55,868 bases of DNA. Origin: Rhodoblastus acidophilus. GTDB lineage: Bacteria > Pseudomonadota > Alphaproteobacteria > Rhizobiales > Beijerinckiaceae. A program made the position numbers and the translations under genes. The notes under the pieces are model-generated. The model ran no database searches and was not told the origin of the DNA. It was given only the letters and a program-made list of their open reading frames with translations. How positions within the stretch are numbered: the first letter of the stretch is position 1; each line of letters begins with the position of its first letter. The DNA lies in NCBI RefSeq assembly GCF_900187365.1, contig NZ_FYDG01000017.1:1-55868 (forward strand). Direction: 5' to 3'. Positions 1 through 8,682 of this stretch are shown here, in pieces.

Positions 1-95
1 CCGACGCCGTCGTCATCCTGCCCGACCTCCACGCCCTCCTCCACGCCAAAGCCCCCGAAAACGACGCCGAAATCATCCGTTATCCCAAAGCCTGA
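1..95 (+). CDS. 3' end of an unidentified protein (partial)
   Basis: An open frame runs from the left edge (codons from base 3) to a TGA at 93-95 and encodes 30 residues ending in IIRYPKA. Codon use is typical of the coding strand here, so this is probably the C-terminus of a gene that starts outside the window. Too little remains to name a family. It lies 52 bases before the chemoreceptor gene on the same strand, so a shared chemotaxis operon is possible but not shown. Confidence 0.5.
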   Translation, partial: DAVVILPDLHALLHAKAPENDAEIIRYPKA

Positions 96-147
96 GCGAA
101 CTCATGGAATGAACCGCGAAAGCGTTTTTCGAGAGGATTAATCGACC

Positions 148-1854
148 ATGCGCCTAACCATAAAACTCAAACTCGCGATGTCATTTGGCATCGTCATCAT
201 GTTTCTCTGCGCCATCGCAGGTTTCGGCCTGTACGACCTGTCCAAGGCCAACCATGTGCTGGACAAGGTGATCGGCTTCAATTCCAAGCGGCTGGAGAGA
301 TCCCAGAATCTGCAGATCCTGTCGCTCGAAGCGCTCAGGGCGCAGAAAAACCTGCTGCTGGCGACGTCGCCCGACGACGCCGCCAAGCAGGTCGCCGCCG
401 GCGACGCCGCCATCAAGGAGTTCCAGAGCCAGTGGGCGGAGTTGAGCGCCAGCGCGCCGCCCGAGCGCAAGGCCTATTGGGCCAGCGTCGATGAGGCGTT
501 CAAGGCCTATCTCGCCAACGACGTGAACATCCGGACCAAGATCAAGGCCAACGACATCGCCGGCGCGACCGAGCTGTCGTTGGGCGGCGCGCGCGTCACC
601 TCGAGCCGGTTGCGCACGGTGCTCAGCGAAGGCAGCAAGTTCTATATCGAGGGGATGGAGAAGGCGCGCCTCGAATCGAGCGAGGACTACGCGTTCATCC
701 GCATGGTGACCCTCTCCGCGACGGGGGCGGCCGTCTTGATCGCCGCCGCCCTCGCCCTGTGGGTCTCGATGTCGGTCTGCAACGGACTCGGCCGCGCCGG
801 CGCGGTGATGCGCTCGGTCGCCGACGGCGATCTCTCCTGGCGCGCCGAAAACCTGCCGTCCGACGAGATCGGCGACATGCTGGGCTACGTCGACACAATG
901 GTCGAGCGGCTGCGCGATGTGGTGGGGGGAGCGGCGATCGCTTCGGGCAATGTGTCGTCCGGCAGCCAGCAACTCTCTTCCACGTCCGAGCAGATCGCCC
1001 AGGGCGCGACCGAACAGGCCGCCGCCGCCGAGGAAGCCTCCTCCGCCATGGAGGAAATGGCCGCCAACATCAAGCAGAACGCCGACAACGCCGCCCAGAC
1101 CGAAAAGATCGCGCGCCAGTCGGCCAAGGACGCCGAAGCCTCCGGCGAGGCCGTGGCCCGCGCCGTCGCGGCGATGGACACGATCGCGCAGAAGATCACC
1201 ATCGTGCAGGAAATCGCCCGTCAGACCGATCTGCTCGCGCTCAACGCGGCGGTCGAGGCCGCCCGCGCCGGCGAGCACGGCAAGGGCTTCGCCGTGGTCG
1301 CCTCGGAAGTGCGCAAGCTGGCCGAGCGTTCGCAGGCCGCCGCCGGGGAAATCTCGCATATGTCCGGCGACACCGTGAAATCGGCCAAGGACGCCGGCGA
1401 CATGCTCAACCGTCTGGTGCCCGACATCCGCAAGACCGCCGAACTGATCGCGGAAATTTCCGCCGCCTGCCGTGAGCAGGACATTGGCGCCTCCCAGATC
1501 AACCAGGCGATCCAGCAGCTCGATCAGGTCACCCAGCAGAACGCCGGGGCGTCCGAGGAAATGTCGGCGACCTCCGAGGAACTGGCGTCCCAGGCCGAGG
1601 AGCTGCAATGCTCCATCGCTTTCTTCAGGGTGGACGACGAAGGCGACCGCCGCCCTTCCGCCGTCAGGCCGCAAGCGAAGCGCAGCGTCAAGACCCACGC
1701 CCTGCCCAAACAAGGCGTCCGAACCCAGTCGCACGCGACGCTGGCCAAAAAGCCGACGGTGCAGGCGCAGCAGGAGCGCGCGCGCGGCTTCGCCCTCGAC
1801 CTGTCGATGGGCGGACGCGATGAACAAGATCGCGACTTCCGCGAGAGCGCCTGA
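148..1854 (+). CDS. Methyl-accepting chemotaxis protein (4HB-type sensor, HAMP, MCP signal domain)
   Basis: A 568-residue transmembrane chemoreceptor. Residues about 9-31 form the first membrane helix, about 32-186 a periplasmic helical bundle of the 4HB_MCP kind, about 187-209 the second helix, and about 210-262 a HAMP linker. The cytoplasmic signalling hairpin follows, with its conserved tip at about 354-395 ([20 protein letters not shown], then [16 protein letters not shown]). This tip binds CheW and CheA. The last 60 residues are a basic, low-complexity tail. The start is supported by GAGAGGA about 10 bases upstream. The cheW gene begins 2 bases after the stop, so the two are co-transcribed. 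The ligand cannot be read from the sequence. Confidence 0.95.
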   Translation: MRLTIKLKLAMSFGIVIMFLCAIAGFGLYDLSKANHVLDKVIGFNSKRLERSQNLQILSLEALRAQKNLLLATSPDDAAKQVAAGDAAIKEFQSQWAELSASAPPERKAYWASVDEAFKAYLANDVNIRTKIKANDIAGATELSLGGARVTSSRLRTVLSEGSKFYIEGMEKARLESSEDYAFIRMVTLSATGAAVLIAAALALWVSMSVCNGLGRAGAVMRSVADGDLSWRAENLPSDEIGDMLGYVDTMVERLRDVVGGAAIASGNVSSGSQQLSSTSEQIAQGATEQAAAAEEASSAMEEMAANIKQNADNAAQTEKIARQSAKDAEASGEAVARAVAAMDTIAQKITIVQEIARQTDLLALNAAVEAARAGEHGKGFAVVASEVRKLAERSQAAAGEISHMSGDTVKSAKDAGDMLNRLVPDIRKTAELIAEISAACREQDIGASQINQAIQQLDQVTQQNAGASEEMSATSEELASQAEELQCSIAFFRVDDEGDRRPSAVRPQAKRSVKTHALPKQGVRTQSHATLAKKPTVQAQQERARGFALDLSMGGRDEQDRDFRESA

Positions 1855-1856
1855 CC

Positions 1857-2372
1857 ATGAGCGCGCACGACGAACTGCAACTGGTGACCTTCGCGCTCGA
1901 CGCCGAATGCTTCGCGCTCCCCGTGCGCGTCGTGCGCGAAATCCTCGACCACGAACGGGCCTTCCGCGTCCCCAACGGCCCACGCCATTTTCTCGGCCTG
2001 TGCAATGTGCGCGGGCAAGGCGTGCCGGTGATCGACCTGCGCATGAGGCTCGGCCTGCCCCCGGTCGAGCCGACTTCCGCCACCCGCGTGCTGGTGGTGG
2101 ATGTCGCGTTGGGCGAGCGCGCTCTGACGCTCGGCATTGTGGTGGACCGCGTGTTCGAGGTGACGGCGGTGCGCAAGGACGAGATCGAGGCCGCGCCCGA
2201 CATCGGGGCGCGCTGGGCCAGCGACTACATCGACGGCGTGGTGCGGCGCGACCAGAGCTTCGTCGTGATCGTCAATCTCGCCCGCCTGCTGTCCGAGAAG
2301 GAGGCCGCCGACTTGGCGGCCGACGTGGCGGCCGGCTTGGCCGCCGCCCCCGAAAGCTGGCGCGCGGCGTAA
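1857..2372 (+). CDS. cheW: CheW chemotaxis coupling protein
   Basis: A 171-residue CheW-family protein, the adaptor that links chemoreceptors to the CheA kinase. Family marks are the N-terminal strand LVTFALDAECFALPV, the GLCNVRGQGVPVIDLR segment at about 47-62 and the LGIVVDRVFEV strand further on. Length is normal for CheW, with a short Ala-rich extension. It starts 2 bases after the preceding MCP stop, so it is translationally linked to it and probably serves that receptor array. No cheA, cheY, cheR or cheB lies in the window, so the remaining chemotaxis genes must be elsewhere. Confidence 0.93.
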   Translation: MSAHDELQLVTFALDAECFALPVRVVREILDHERAFRVPNGPRHFLGLCNVRGQGVPVIDLRMRLGLPPVEPTSATRVLVVDVALGERALTLGIVVDRVFEVTAVRKDEIEAAPDIGARWASDYIDGVVRRDQSFVVIVNLARLLSEKEAADLAADVAAGLAAAPESWRAA

Positions 2373-2790
2373 CCGGTCTGGGAGCAACGGAGGGACGCAG
2401 GTCGCCCCGCGCGTTTGCTCGATCTCTACGCCAGCGCGATCCCGCGCTGGCGGATGCGCTTGGCGACGGACTCAACGTCGAGAGCGCGGGCAGGGCGGCC
2501 TCGACGGCGCCTTCGAGGAAATGGCAAAAGGCGTGGGCGAAAGATGGCGATCGACCGCCATCGCCGGCGTGTCAGCCGTCATGCGTCTGTCTCGTGCGTG
2601 GCGTATTCAGGTCATCACATCATCCGCCGCAGGCGATCTTGCTTGTCGAGAGGCTTCGGCGGTTTGGCCGTTGTTGAAATTAACGGGGCGTTAGGCCGAC
2701 CGTTTATGTCGACACGAATCAGTGCGGTTGCTAAAGAACCTTGAGTTCGCGTCTTGCGGTCCTGCGTTGCAATCCGTCGCCAGCCACCCC
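2373..2790. other. Intergenic stretch without a supported gene
   Basis: Between cheW and the next small gene I see no convincing protein. Frames that stay open on both strands are Arg- and Ser-rich, as expected for antisense or random frames in GC-rich DNA. The composition becomes less GC-rich from about 2620. No clear hairpin terminator, tRNA or repeat was found. Confidence 0.5.
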
Positions 2791-3135
2791 ATGGATCCAG
2801 CCGTGATGAAAAATTGGTTCTTCAGAATTTCAAATAACGAGATCGACGCAGCCGTGCTGCATCTGCTCGAACATCACGGTTTGGAGGGCGCGCGCGACGA
2901 AGCGTTGCGTCTTGCCGATGTCGGACGACGCATCGGCTCCGCCAGGAACAGCGCGATTTTTCTGCGAGCCGCCCGGCGCATCGGCGTAACGCAGGGAAGG
3001 CCCACAGCCGAGGCCCAAACTCCGCGATCCCGGCTCAAAACTTTGTCGGCCCTCGTCGCCGAATTCGGCGCGCCTCGCACGCCGTTGGACGCCCGCTCTC
3101 CCGAGACGGCTGAGCGCGACGCGCCCACGGCCTGA
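2791..3135 (+). CDS. Small hypothetical protein
   Basis: A protein of about 114 residues if started at the ATG at 2791 (MDPAVMKNWF); an internal ATG at 2806 is equally possible. The stretch NNEIDAAVLHLLEHHGLEGARDEALRLADVGRRIGS looks like a compact helical domain with good codon bias; the last 40 residues are low-complexity. I do not recognise a family. It converges with the racemase gene on the other strand. It could be a small regulatory or structural protein; existence as a gene is moderately likely. Confidence 0.5.
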   Translation: MDPAVMKNWFFRISNNEIDAAVLHLLEHHGLEGARDEALRLADVGRRIGSARNSAIFLRAARRIGVTQGRPTAEAQTPRSRLKTLSALVAEFGAPRTPLDARSPETAERDAPTA

Positions 3136-3177
3136 CGCTATTCTGTCGCGCCGCGGCCTAAGCTCACCCGTGCGGAC

Positions 3178-4290
3178 CTAATCCTGCATCGGGCGGTGGG
3201 CCGCAATGGCGAGCGCTTTCCAGCTCTCCAGCATCCTGGCCCCGTCGTTGGCCCCGTCTTCCGTGTCCGCCATGACCGACTGGGAACGGGAAAAGCGGGG
3301 CGCCGGCGCCGGCAGAACCGCATCGCCGCGAGTCAAAAATGTCTGGCGCGCGCGCAAATGCGGGTGGTCTTTCGCCTCGTCGAGCGTGAGCACCGGCGCG
3401 AAACAGGCGTCTGTTCCCTCCAGCAGGCCGCGCCAGTCGTCGCGCTTGCGCGCGAGAAAAATTCGCGCCAGCGTTTCCGCGTCCTCCGGCCAAAGCGCGG
3501 GATCGTTCCGCCGCTCAAGCAAAGCCAACGGCGCGCCGATCAGGTCCAGCAGCGTGCGGTAGAAATGCGGCTCCAGCGCGCCGATCGCGATCTCCCCGCC
3601 ATCGGCGCAGCGATAGCAGCGATAGAACGGGGCGGCGCCCGAGAGGACATTGGCGCCGCGCTCCAGCGAAAGCCACGGATTTTGCGCGCGCCCCGAAAAC
3701 ATTGACATCAGCGACGCCGCGCCATCGACCATGGCGGCGTCGACCACTTGGCCGAGGCCTGATTTTTCCCGCTCCCACAAAGCCGCCACGACGCCGAACG
3801 CCAGAAACAGCGCGCCGCCGCCGAAATCGCCGACCAGATTGAGCGGCGGCTCCGGCAATTCCCCCTTGCGTCCCAAAGCGGCCAGCGCGCCGCTCAGCGC
3901 GATATAATTGATGTCGTGTCCAGCCGCTTGCGCCAGCGGTCCCTGCTGGCCCCAGCCGGTCATGCGGCCGTAGATCAGGCGCGGGTTCTGCTCCCGCAGC
4001 GCATCGGGGCCGAGGCCCAGGCGCTCCATCACGCCGGGCCTGAAGCCTTCGATCAGAATGTCGGCGGTTCGCGCCGCTTCCAGACATTTGGCGCGGCCGG
4101 CGTCCGACTTGAGGTCCAGCGTCAGCGTGGCGCGGCCCCGGTCATGCGAAGGATTGGGCCAGCCATTGCCGCCCTCGCGGTCGATGCGCAGCACTTGCGC
4201 GCCCAGATCGGACAGCAGCATGGCGCAATAGGGGCCAGGTCCGATGCTCACGAATTCGAGCACGCGCGCGCCAGACAACGGCCCGCTCAT
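3178..4290 (-). CDS. Alpha-methylacyl-CoA racemase / family III CoA-transferase
   Basis: A 370-residue member of the CaiB/BaiF family. It most resembles alpha-methylacyl-CoA racemases, which invert the 2-methyl centre of branched acyl-CoA thioesters. H125 (AGHDINYI) and D155 ([10 protein letters not shown]) match the racemase catalytic His and Asp, and [12 protein letters not shown] carries the usual Glu. The start [13 protein letters not shown] at 4290 overlaps the stop of the acyl-CoA dehydrogenase remnant by ATGA, so the two belonged to one fatty-acyl-CoA operon. The reading frame stays open upstream through the remnant into a broken AraC gene, but that extension is a deletion artefact and not part of the racemase. 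The gene itself looks intact. Confidence 0.88.
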   Translation of the reverse strand: MSGPLSGARVLEFVSIGPGPYCAMLLSDLGAQVLRIDREGGNGWPNPSHDRGRATLTLDLKSDAGRAKCLEAARTADILIEGFRPGVMERLGLGPDALREQNPRLIYGRMTGWGQQGPLAQAAGHDINYIALSGALAALGRKGELPEPPLNLVGDFGGGALFLAFGVVAALWEREKSGLGQVVDAAMVDGAASLMSMFSGRAQNPWLSLERGANVLSGAAPFYRCYRCADGGEIAIGALEPHFYRTLLDLIGAPLALLERRNDPALWPEDAETLARIFLARKRDDWRGLLEGTDACFAPVLTLDEAKDHPHLRARQTFLTRGDAVLPAPAPRFSRSQSVMADTEDGANDGARMLESWKALAIAAHRPMQD

Positions 4291-4528
4291 CGGCCCTCCT
4301 TGACCGCACGCGAAATCACCAGACGCTGGATGTCGCTCGTCCCCTCGTAAATCTGGCAGACGCGCGCGTCGCGATAGATGCGCTCGACGGGATAGTCTTG
4401 TAGATAGCCGTAGCCGCCGTGAATCTGGATGGCGTCGGAGCAGACCTTTTCGGCCATTTCCGCGGCGAAAAGCTTGGCCATCGACGCCTCCTTGAGACAT
4501 GGCTTGTTCTCGTCGCGCAGGGCGGATG
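4287..4528 (-). pseudogene. Acyl-CoA dehydrogenase, C-terminal remnant
   Basis: About 80 codons of the extreme C-terminus of an acyl-CoA dehydrogenase. The family signature is plain: [17 protein letters not shown], then [20 protein letters not shown], then a segment ending [20 protein letters not shown]. The N-terminal 300 or so residues, including the FAD and substrate pocket, are gone. The 5' edge runs straight into AraC coding sequence in another frame near 4520-4530, so a deletion joined two genes. The stop overlaps the racemase start by ATGA, showing the original operon order of dehydrogenase then racemase. No functional enzyme can come from this piece. Confidence 0.85.
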
Positions 4529-5331
4529 GCGCGGTAGCTGTGTCCCTCGTCCTGCAAGCGATGGCGCAGGGTCGAGGCCGGCATTCTCAGGATGCGCGCC
4601 ATCTGCTCGACATTGGGCCAATCCGCCGGCGCCGACGCGCGCAATTTTTGCCGCACCGCCGCAGCAAGGCCGGCGTCATGGGCGTAGCGCGCCAAAATAT
4701 TCGCCGGCGCGCCGCGCAAAAAGGCGCGCATCGCGCCCTCTTGCCGATTGATCGGCAGTTTGAGGAAGGCGGCGTCGAAGGCGAGCAGGCTCAAGGGTGC
4801 GCCAAATGTGACGGGCGCGCCGAAGAACAGGCGGTAATCGTCGCAAAAATCCGGTTCGGCGCAGCGAAAATCCACATGGCGCAGCAGCAGTCGGCGGCGC
4901 GCGAACCAGCAGATCACGCCATGCAGCACGATCCAGTAGGTGCGATAGGCGAAGGCGGAGCGCGGCGGCCCGGCCTCGCGCAGTTCGATGCGGGCGAGGC
5001 CGCGTTCGAGCGTCAGCTCGCCGCGGGGATCGTCGAGCACGAGGTTGAGGAAACGCAGCGCGCGGCGCAGCGCCTGCTCCAGCGTGGTGGCGTTCAGCAG
5101 GCAGTGGCACAGCAGGGTGAAGCCGCCGGGACGCATGGGACGAGCGGCGAGTCCAAAAAATTCGTCGTCAAGTTCGCGCGCCAGCGCCAGCCACATTTTC
5201 CCATAGGTTTCGGCTGAAACGGGCTGATCGGCATATCCCGTCAGATCGGCCGCCGCGAGCACGGGTTCGGTCGGCAAGCCGCGCCGCCGCAGCGAATCCA
5301 GGGCCTCCTTCACGAAGGAGGCGGAGATCAT
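4521..5331 (-). pseudogene. AraC-family regulator truncated inside its DNA-binding domain
   Basis: About 270 residues of an AraC-type regulator with the Arabinose_bd ligand domain. It starts at ATG 5331 (MISASFVKEALDSL), with an upstream TTG at 5343 as alternative. The sequence then enters the C-terminal helix-turn-helix region ([20 protein letters not shown]) and stops matching near 4525, where acyl-CoA dehydrogenase sequence begins. The second HTH motif is missing, so DNA binding should be lost. The frame stays open through the remnant into the racemase and could in principle give a 720-residue chimera, with the dehydrogenase part out of frame. Regulators of this type usually control the adjacent acyl-CoA genes. 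Confidence 0.85.
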
Positions 5332-5476
5332 GCGTCGTTCCAAGTTTTCGCCTTACTTGCACGATGAACACAAGCGTCGCCGTTCGCATCCCGGCGCAAA
5401 ACGAATTTGGCTCACAATCTCCCGTGGCGACACGGCCCCGTCAACGCCGCCGCCATTTGCAGACAGCCGAAACCGG

Positions 5477-6142
5477 TCAAAGGCTCTCCAACCGCTCCTT
5501 GTCGAGCAGGCGGGCGCTGTAGGAGCCGACGGTGTAGAGCGCGGCCACGGGATTGTGGCCGAGCACGCGATCCTTGACGACCAGCGTGGTGACAGGCGCC
5601 TCGGAATGCTTGATGAACAGGGAATCGTGCCCGACGCACAGGCCCATGATGATGTTCAGGCCGGTATTTTCACGGTTCAGCAGCCGCGCCTGGAGGATCG
5701 GGTTGCAGCCGGCCTCGTAGCTGCCGCATTTGATCTTCAGCTCCTCGGCTATGCCCATTTCGGTCTTGTCGATCGACCCCACCTTGCACAGCGCGGTGAA
5801 CGTCTCGAATCCCGCGAGGCGCAGGATTTTCACCAGCACGCGGGTCTCCTCGATCAGGCCGAAGCAGGTGGCGATCCCGATGCGCGCCGCGCCGATTCGC
5901 CGGGCGAACGCGACCGTCTCCTCGACGCGGTTGATCTTGCCGTAATAGAGCCCTTCGACCTCGGCGGCGGCGTGAGCGAGTTTGGAATCGGCTGGGTCGG
6001 CGCCGGCGTAAAGCGCGGCCAGCTCCGTGCGCTCGGACTCCTCCAGTGCGGTGGTGAGGCAATGCTTGGGGTAGCGCGCGTCATGGCGGTGGCAATGTAG
6101 TTGCTTGCACTCGGAGCAGGTGGGCGTTTCGATCTTGCTCAT
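5477..6142 (-). CDS. DUF1847-family Cys-rich metal-binding protein
   Basis: A 221-residue protein of the DUF1847 family. The N-terminus has a Cys/His cluster (C9, C12, C17, H18, C28; CSECKQLHCHRHD), likely a zinc or Fe-S site. Further Cys residues sit in KVGSIDKTEMG..KIKCGSYEAGC and GLCVGHDS. Function is unknown; the family is common in anaerobes and in scattered proteobacteria. It is divergent from the CoA-ligase operon and shares its promoter region, which carries a near-perfect palindrome at 6260-6280. That arrangement suggests co-regulation with the ligase operon. Confidence 0.8.
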   Translation of the reverse strand: MSKIETPTCSECKQLHCHRHDARYPKHCLTTALEESERTELAALYAGADPADSKLAHAAAEVEGLYYGKINRVEETVAFARRIGAARIGIATCFGLIEETRVLVKILRLAGFETFTALCKVGSIDKTEMGIAEELKIKCGSYEAGCNPILQARLLNRENTGLNIIMGLCVGHDSLFIKHSEAPVTTLVVKDRVLGHNPVAALYTVGSYSARLLDKERLESL

Positions 6143-6259
6143 GGCTCAGCCCAGCGCTTTGACTTGGAGCCGGGAGAGGGGACGGCGCGCGCGCGGCCTT
6201 GAATGAGCAGTCATGTTAGAAACTCCGGGCCGGCGCATCGGCCGGCCACTTGTTGATTT

Positions 6260-6280
6260 TGTCGATAAATTTTATTGACA
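6260..6280. promoter_or_regulatory. Palindromic candidate operator in divergent promoter region
   Basis: A 21-base inverted repeat with arms TGTCGATAAA and TTTATTGACA around a central T. Only one base pair of the arms mismatches. It lies in an AT-rich patch between two divergent genes, where a repressor would control both. The shape resembles GntR/FadR-type operators but the regulator is not identifiable here. Confidence 0.5.
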
Positions 6281-6376
6281 TTAAGCGGCGCGCTTTGCAA
6301 GTCTGGCTTCAACACCCAACGTCAGAGCGGCGTCCGCCCGTCTCACGTCGCCGACTTTTCCGAGACGCACCCGCCC

Positions 6377-7771
6377 ATGCCTTCCGAAAATCGCCTCGCT
6401 TATCTCGACCCCGCCCGTTTCGGCGCGCGCGACCCCGGCGCCTATCTCGCCGCGCTCGACGCGCTGCGCTGGGAAAAGCTCCAGCGCCAAATCCGCTATC
6501 TCTGGACCAATGAGGATTATTTCCGCCCGCGTTTCCTCGAAGCCGGCGTGCGCGCGCCAGAGGACATCAGGTCGCTCGACGATTTCCGCCGCCTGCCGGC
6601 CTTTCTCGACAAGACCCGCCATCGCGAAAGCCAGGACGCCTCGCTCGCCCGCGACGGCCATCCCTTGGGCCTGCATCTGACCGCGCCGCGCGACGCCGCC
6701 GTCCACCTCGCCGCGACCTCCGGCACGACGGGAACGCCGACCTTCTACGTCTTCACGCGCAAGGACCAGGAGATCACCTACAAGGTTCTCGGCCGTCTGT
6801 TCCGCGCCGCCGGCATTCGCCCCGGCGACACCACGTTTCACGCCTTCGGCCTGTCGCTGTGGCTCGCCGGCGTCACCTGGGCGCAGGCTCTGGAAGCTTT
6901 TGGCGCGCGGCCGGTCATCCTCGGCGCCGAGGGCGGCGTGCCCAAAATCCTGCGCTACATCCAGATCACCCGCCCGCGCGCCTTGTTCGCCACGCCCTCG
7001 ATGGTCAACCAGCTGATCGAACGCGCGCCCGATGAGATCGGCGCACCGGTCGCTGCGCTCGGCATCGAGATCATCGTCTGCTCCGGCGAACCCGGCGCCA
7101 GCCAGCCCGCGTTCCGCCAGCGCGTGCGCGACCATTTCGGCGCCCAAGTGTTCGACGCCACCGGCGGCGCCTGGCACAATGGCACCATCACCTGCGACAG
7201 CGCCGAGGCGCACGGCATGCACTATATGGCGGAGGATTATTGCTTCCGCTATGACCTCGTCGATCCCGAAACCAAGCAGCCCATCGAAATCCGCGACGGC
7301 GCCGTCGGCGAGGCGATCCACACCGCGCTCGAATATGAGGCGGCGCCGGCGTTCCGCAACGCCACCGGCGACATTCTACGGCTGCATGTCGGCGAATGTC
7401 CGGGCTGCGGCCATTTCGGCGTGCGCATGGAGATCATCGGCCGCGCCGACGACATGCTCGCCATCAAGGGCGTCAAGGTCTATCCGGCGGCGATCCAGAC
7501 TCTTCTGCGCGCCTTCCAGCCCGCCGTTTCCGGCGAATTGCGCATCCGGCTCGACGGCCCGCCGCCGCGCGTTGAACCGCCGCTGAAACTGGCCGTCGAG
7601 GCCGGGCCAAACACCGGCGACGCCGAATGGCCGGCGCTGGCCGGCGCCATCGAGCAGCGCATCCGCGACCTCCTGACGTTCCGTCCGAAAGTGACCATCG
7701 TGCCCTTCGCCTCGCTGCCGCACACGGGCGCGAAAACCAAGCTGATCGAGGTCGCGGGACGCCCGTCATGA
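6377..7771 (+). CDS. AMP-forming CoA ligase, phenylacetate-CoA ligase-like
   Basis: A 464-residue adenylate-forming enzyme of the PaaK-like branch, which activates a carboxylic acid with ATP and CoA. The phosphate loop AATSGTTGTPTFYVFTRKD is present, followed by CSGEPGAS, the ATGGAWHN motif and the C-terminal hinge GRADDMLAIKGVKVYP. The start MPSENRLAYLDP at 6377 is chosen because upstream codons do not match the family. It overlaps the following gene by ATGA. The substrate is unknown. The neighbours (GrdB-like protein, crotonase, TauA-like binding protein) suggest a small acid taken up by a nitrate/taurine-type ABC transporter. Confidence 0.88.
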   Translation: MPSENRLAYLDPARFGARDPGAYLAALDALRWEKLQRQIRYLWTNEDYFRPRFLEAGVRAPEDIRSLDDFRRLPAFLDKTRHRESQDASLARDGHPLGLHLTAPRDAAVHLAATSGTTGTPTFYVFTRKDQEITYKVLGRLFRAAGIRPGDTTFHAFGLSLWLAGVTWAQALEAFGARPVILGAEGGVPKILRYIQITRPRALFATPSMVNQLIERAPDEIGAPVAALGIEIIVCSGEPGASQPAFRQRVRDHFGAQVFDATGGAWHNGTITCDSAEAHGMHYMAEDYCFRYDLVDPETKQPIEIRDGAVGEAIHTALEYEAAPAFRNATGDILRLHVGECPGCGHFGVRMEIIGRADDMLAIKGVKVYPAAIQTLLRAFQPAVSGELRIRLDGPPPRVEPPLKLAVEAGPNTGDAEWPALAGAIEQRIRDLLTFRPKVTIVPFASLPHTGAKTKLIEVAGRPS

Positions 7772-8664
7772 GCGAAGCGCCCATCGCCTATATGGCGCGC
7801 ACCCGCGCCTGGTATCTCGCCCTCGGCTACGACAATCCCTACCAATGGGCGCATCACCAAGACGTCCCCTTCGCGCCCCTGTCCCAACCGCTGCGCGAAA
7901 CCAACGTCACGCTGATCACCACCGCCGCGCCGTTCCAGCCCGACAAGGGGCCGCAGGGACCGGGCGCGCCCTACAACGCCGCCGCCAAATTCTGGGAGGT
8001 CTATTCCGGCGACACGGCGGAAGATCACGACCTGCGCATCGCCCATGTCAGCATCGACCGCAAGCACACCAGCATGGAAGACAGCGGGACATGGTTCCCG
8101 TTGCCGTTGCTGCGGCGCTTGGCGGGGCAGGGCCTGCTGCGGCTGGCGCCGCGTTTCCACGGCCTGCCGACCAACCGCAGCCAGCGCCATACGCTCGATG
8201 TCGACGTTCCCGAACTGTTACGCCGCGTCGAAGCGGATGGGGCGCAGGCGGCGCTCCTGGTCGCCAATTGCCCCGTCTGCCACCAGAGCCTTTCCTTGGC
8301 GGCGCGCGCCCTGGAGCGGAGCGGCGTGGCGACGGTGGTGATGGGCTGCGCCCGCGACATTGTCGAACATTGCGGCGTCCCGCGCCTGCTGTTTTCGGAT
8401 TTTCCGCTCGGCAATTCCGCCGGGCGGCCGGGCGATCCGGCCTCCCAGGAGGAGACGCTGCGCCTCGCGCTGGATCTGCTGGAAACGGCGACGGCGCCGC
8501 GCGCCACCCGGGTCAATCCGCAGATCTGGCCGGGGCCGCCGGACTGGAAGCTGGACTATTCCAACCCCGACCGGCTCGACGCCGCCGAACGCGCGGCGCG
8601 ACGCGCCGAGGCCGAACGCGCCCGCATCGCCGCGAAGCACGCGCGCGAATCCGCCTTGTCCTGA
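7768..8664 (+). CDS. Glycine/sarcosine/betaine reductase component B-like protein (GrdB family, non-seleno)
   Basis: A 298-residue protein resembling the GrdB-type reductase family found in proteobacteria. Conserved stretches are GDTAEDHDLRIAHVSIDRKH at about 81-100, RFHGLPTNRSQRHT, and ANCPVCHQS with C168 and C171. It ends with CARDIVEHCGVPRLLFSDFPLGNSA and a basic tail. No in-frame UGA is seen; the CxxC could take the redox role that selenocysteine has in clostridial GrdB, but this is inference. It overlaps the ligase stop by ATGA and precedes a crotonase by 18 bases, so the three form an operon. The reaction in aerobic bacteria is, to my knowledge, not established. Confidence 0.7.
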   Translation: MSEAPIAYMARTRAWYLALGYDNPYQWAHHQDVPFAPLSQPLRETNVTLITTAAPFQPDKGPQGPGAPYNAAAKFWEVYSGDTAEDHDLRIAHVSIDRKHTSMEDSGTWFPLPLLRRLAGQGLLRLAPRFHGLPTNRSQRHTLDVDVPELLRRVEADGAQAALLVANCPVCHQSLSLAARALERSGVATVVMGCARDIVEHCGVPRLLFSDFPLGNSAGRPGDPASQEETLRLALDLLETATAPRATRVNPQIWPGPPDWKLDYSNPDRLDAAERAARRAEAERARIAAKHARESALS

Positions 8665-8682
8665 ATTTGAGAGAGAACGCCC

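Noticed and set aside
181-1983. 600-codon minus-strand frame opposite the first chemoreceptor
   Set aside because: Shadow of the MCP reading frame; Gly/Arg-rich and without any domain.
2415-2744. 110-codon plus-strand frame after cheW
   Set aside because: Arg-rich and lacking hydrophobic core or ribosome site; more likely non-coding or remnant sequence.
3178-5343. A genuine 720-residue AraC-racemase fusion protein
   Set aside because: The middle section is acyl-CoA dehydrogenase coding sequence read in the wrong frame, and the racemase has its own ATG overlapping the dehydrogenase stop, so the open frame is an accident of a deletion.
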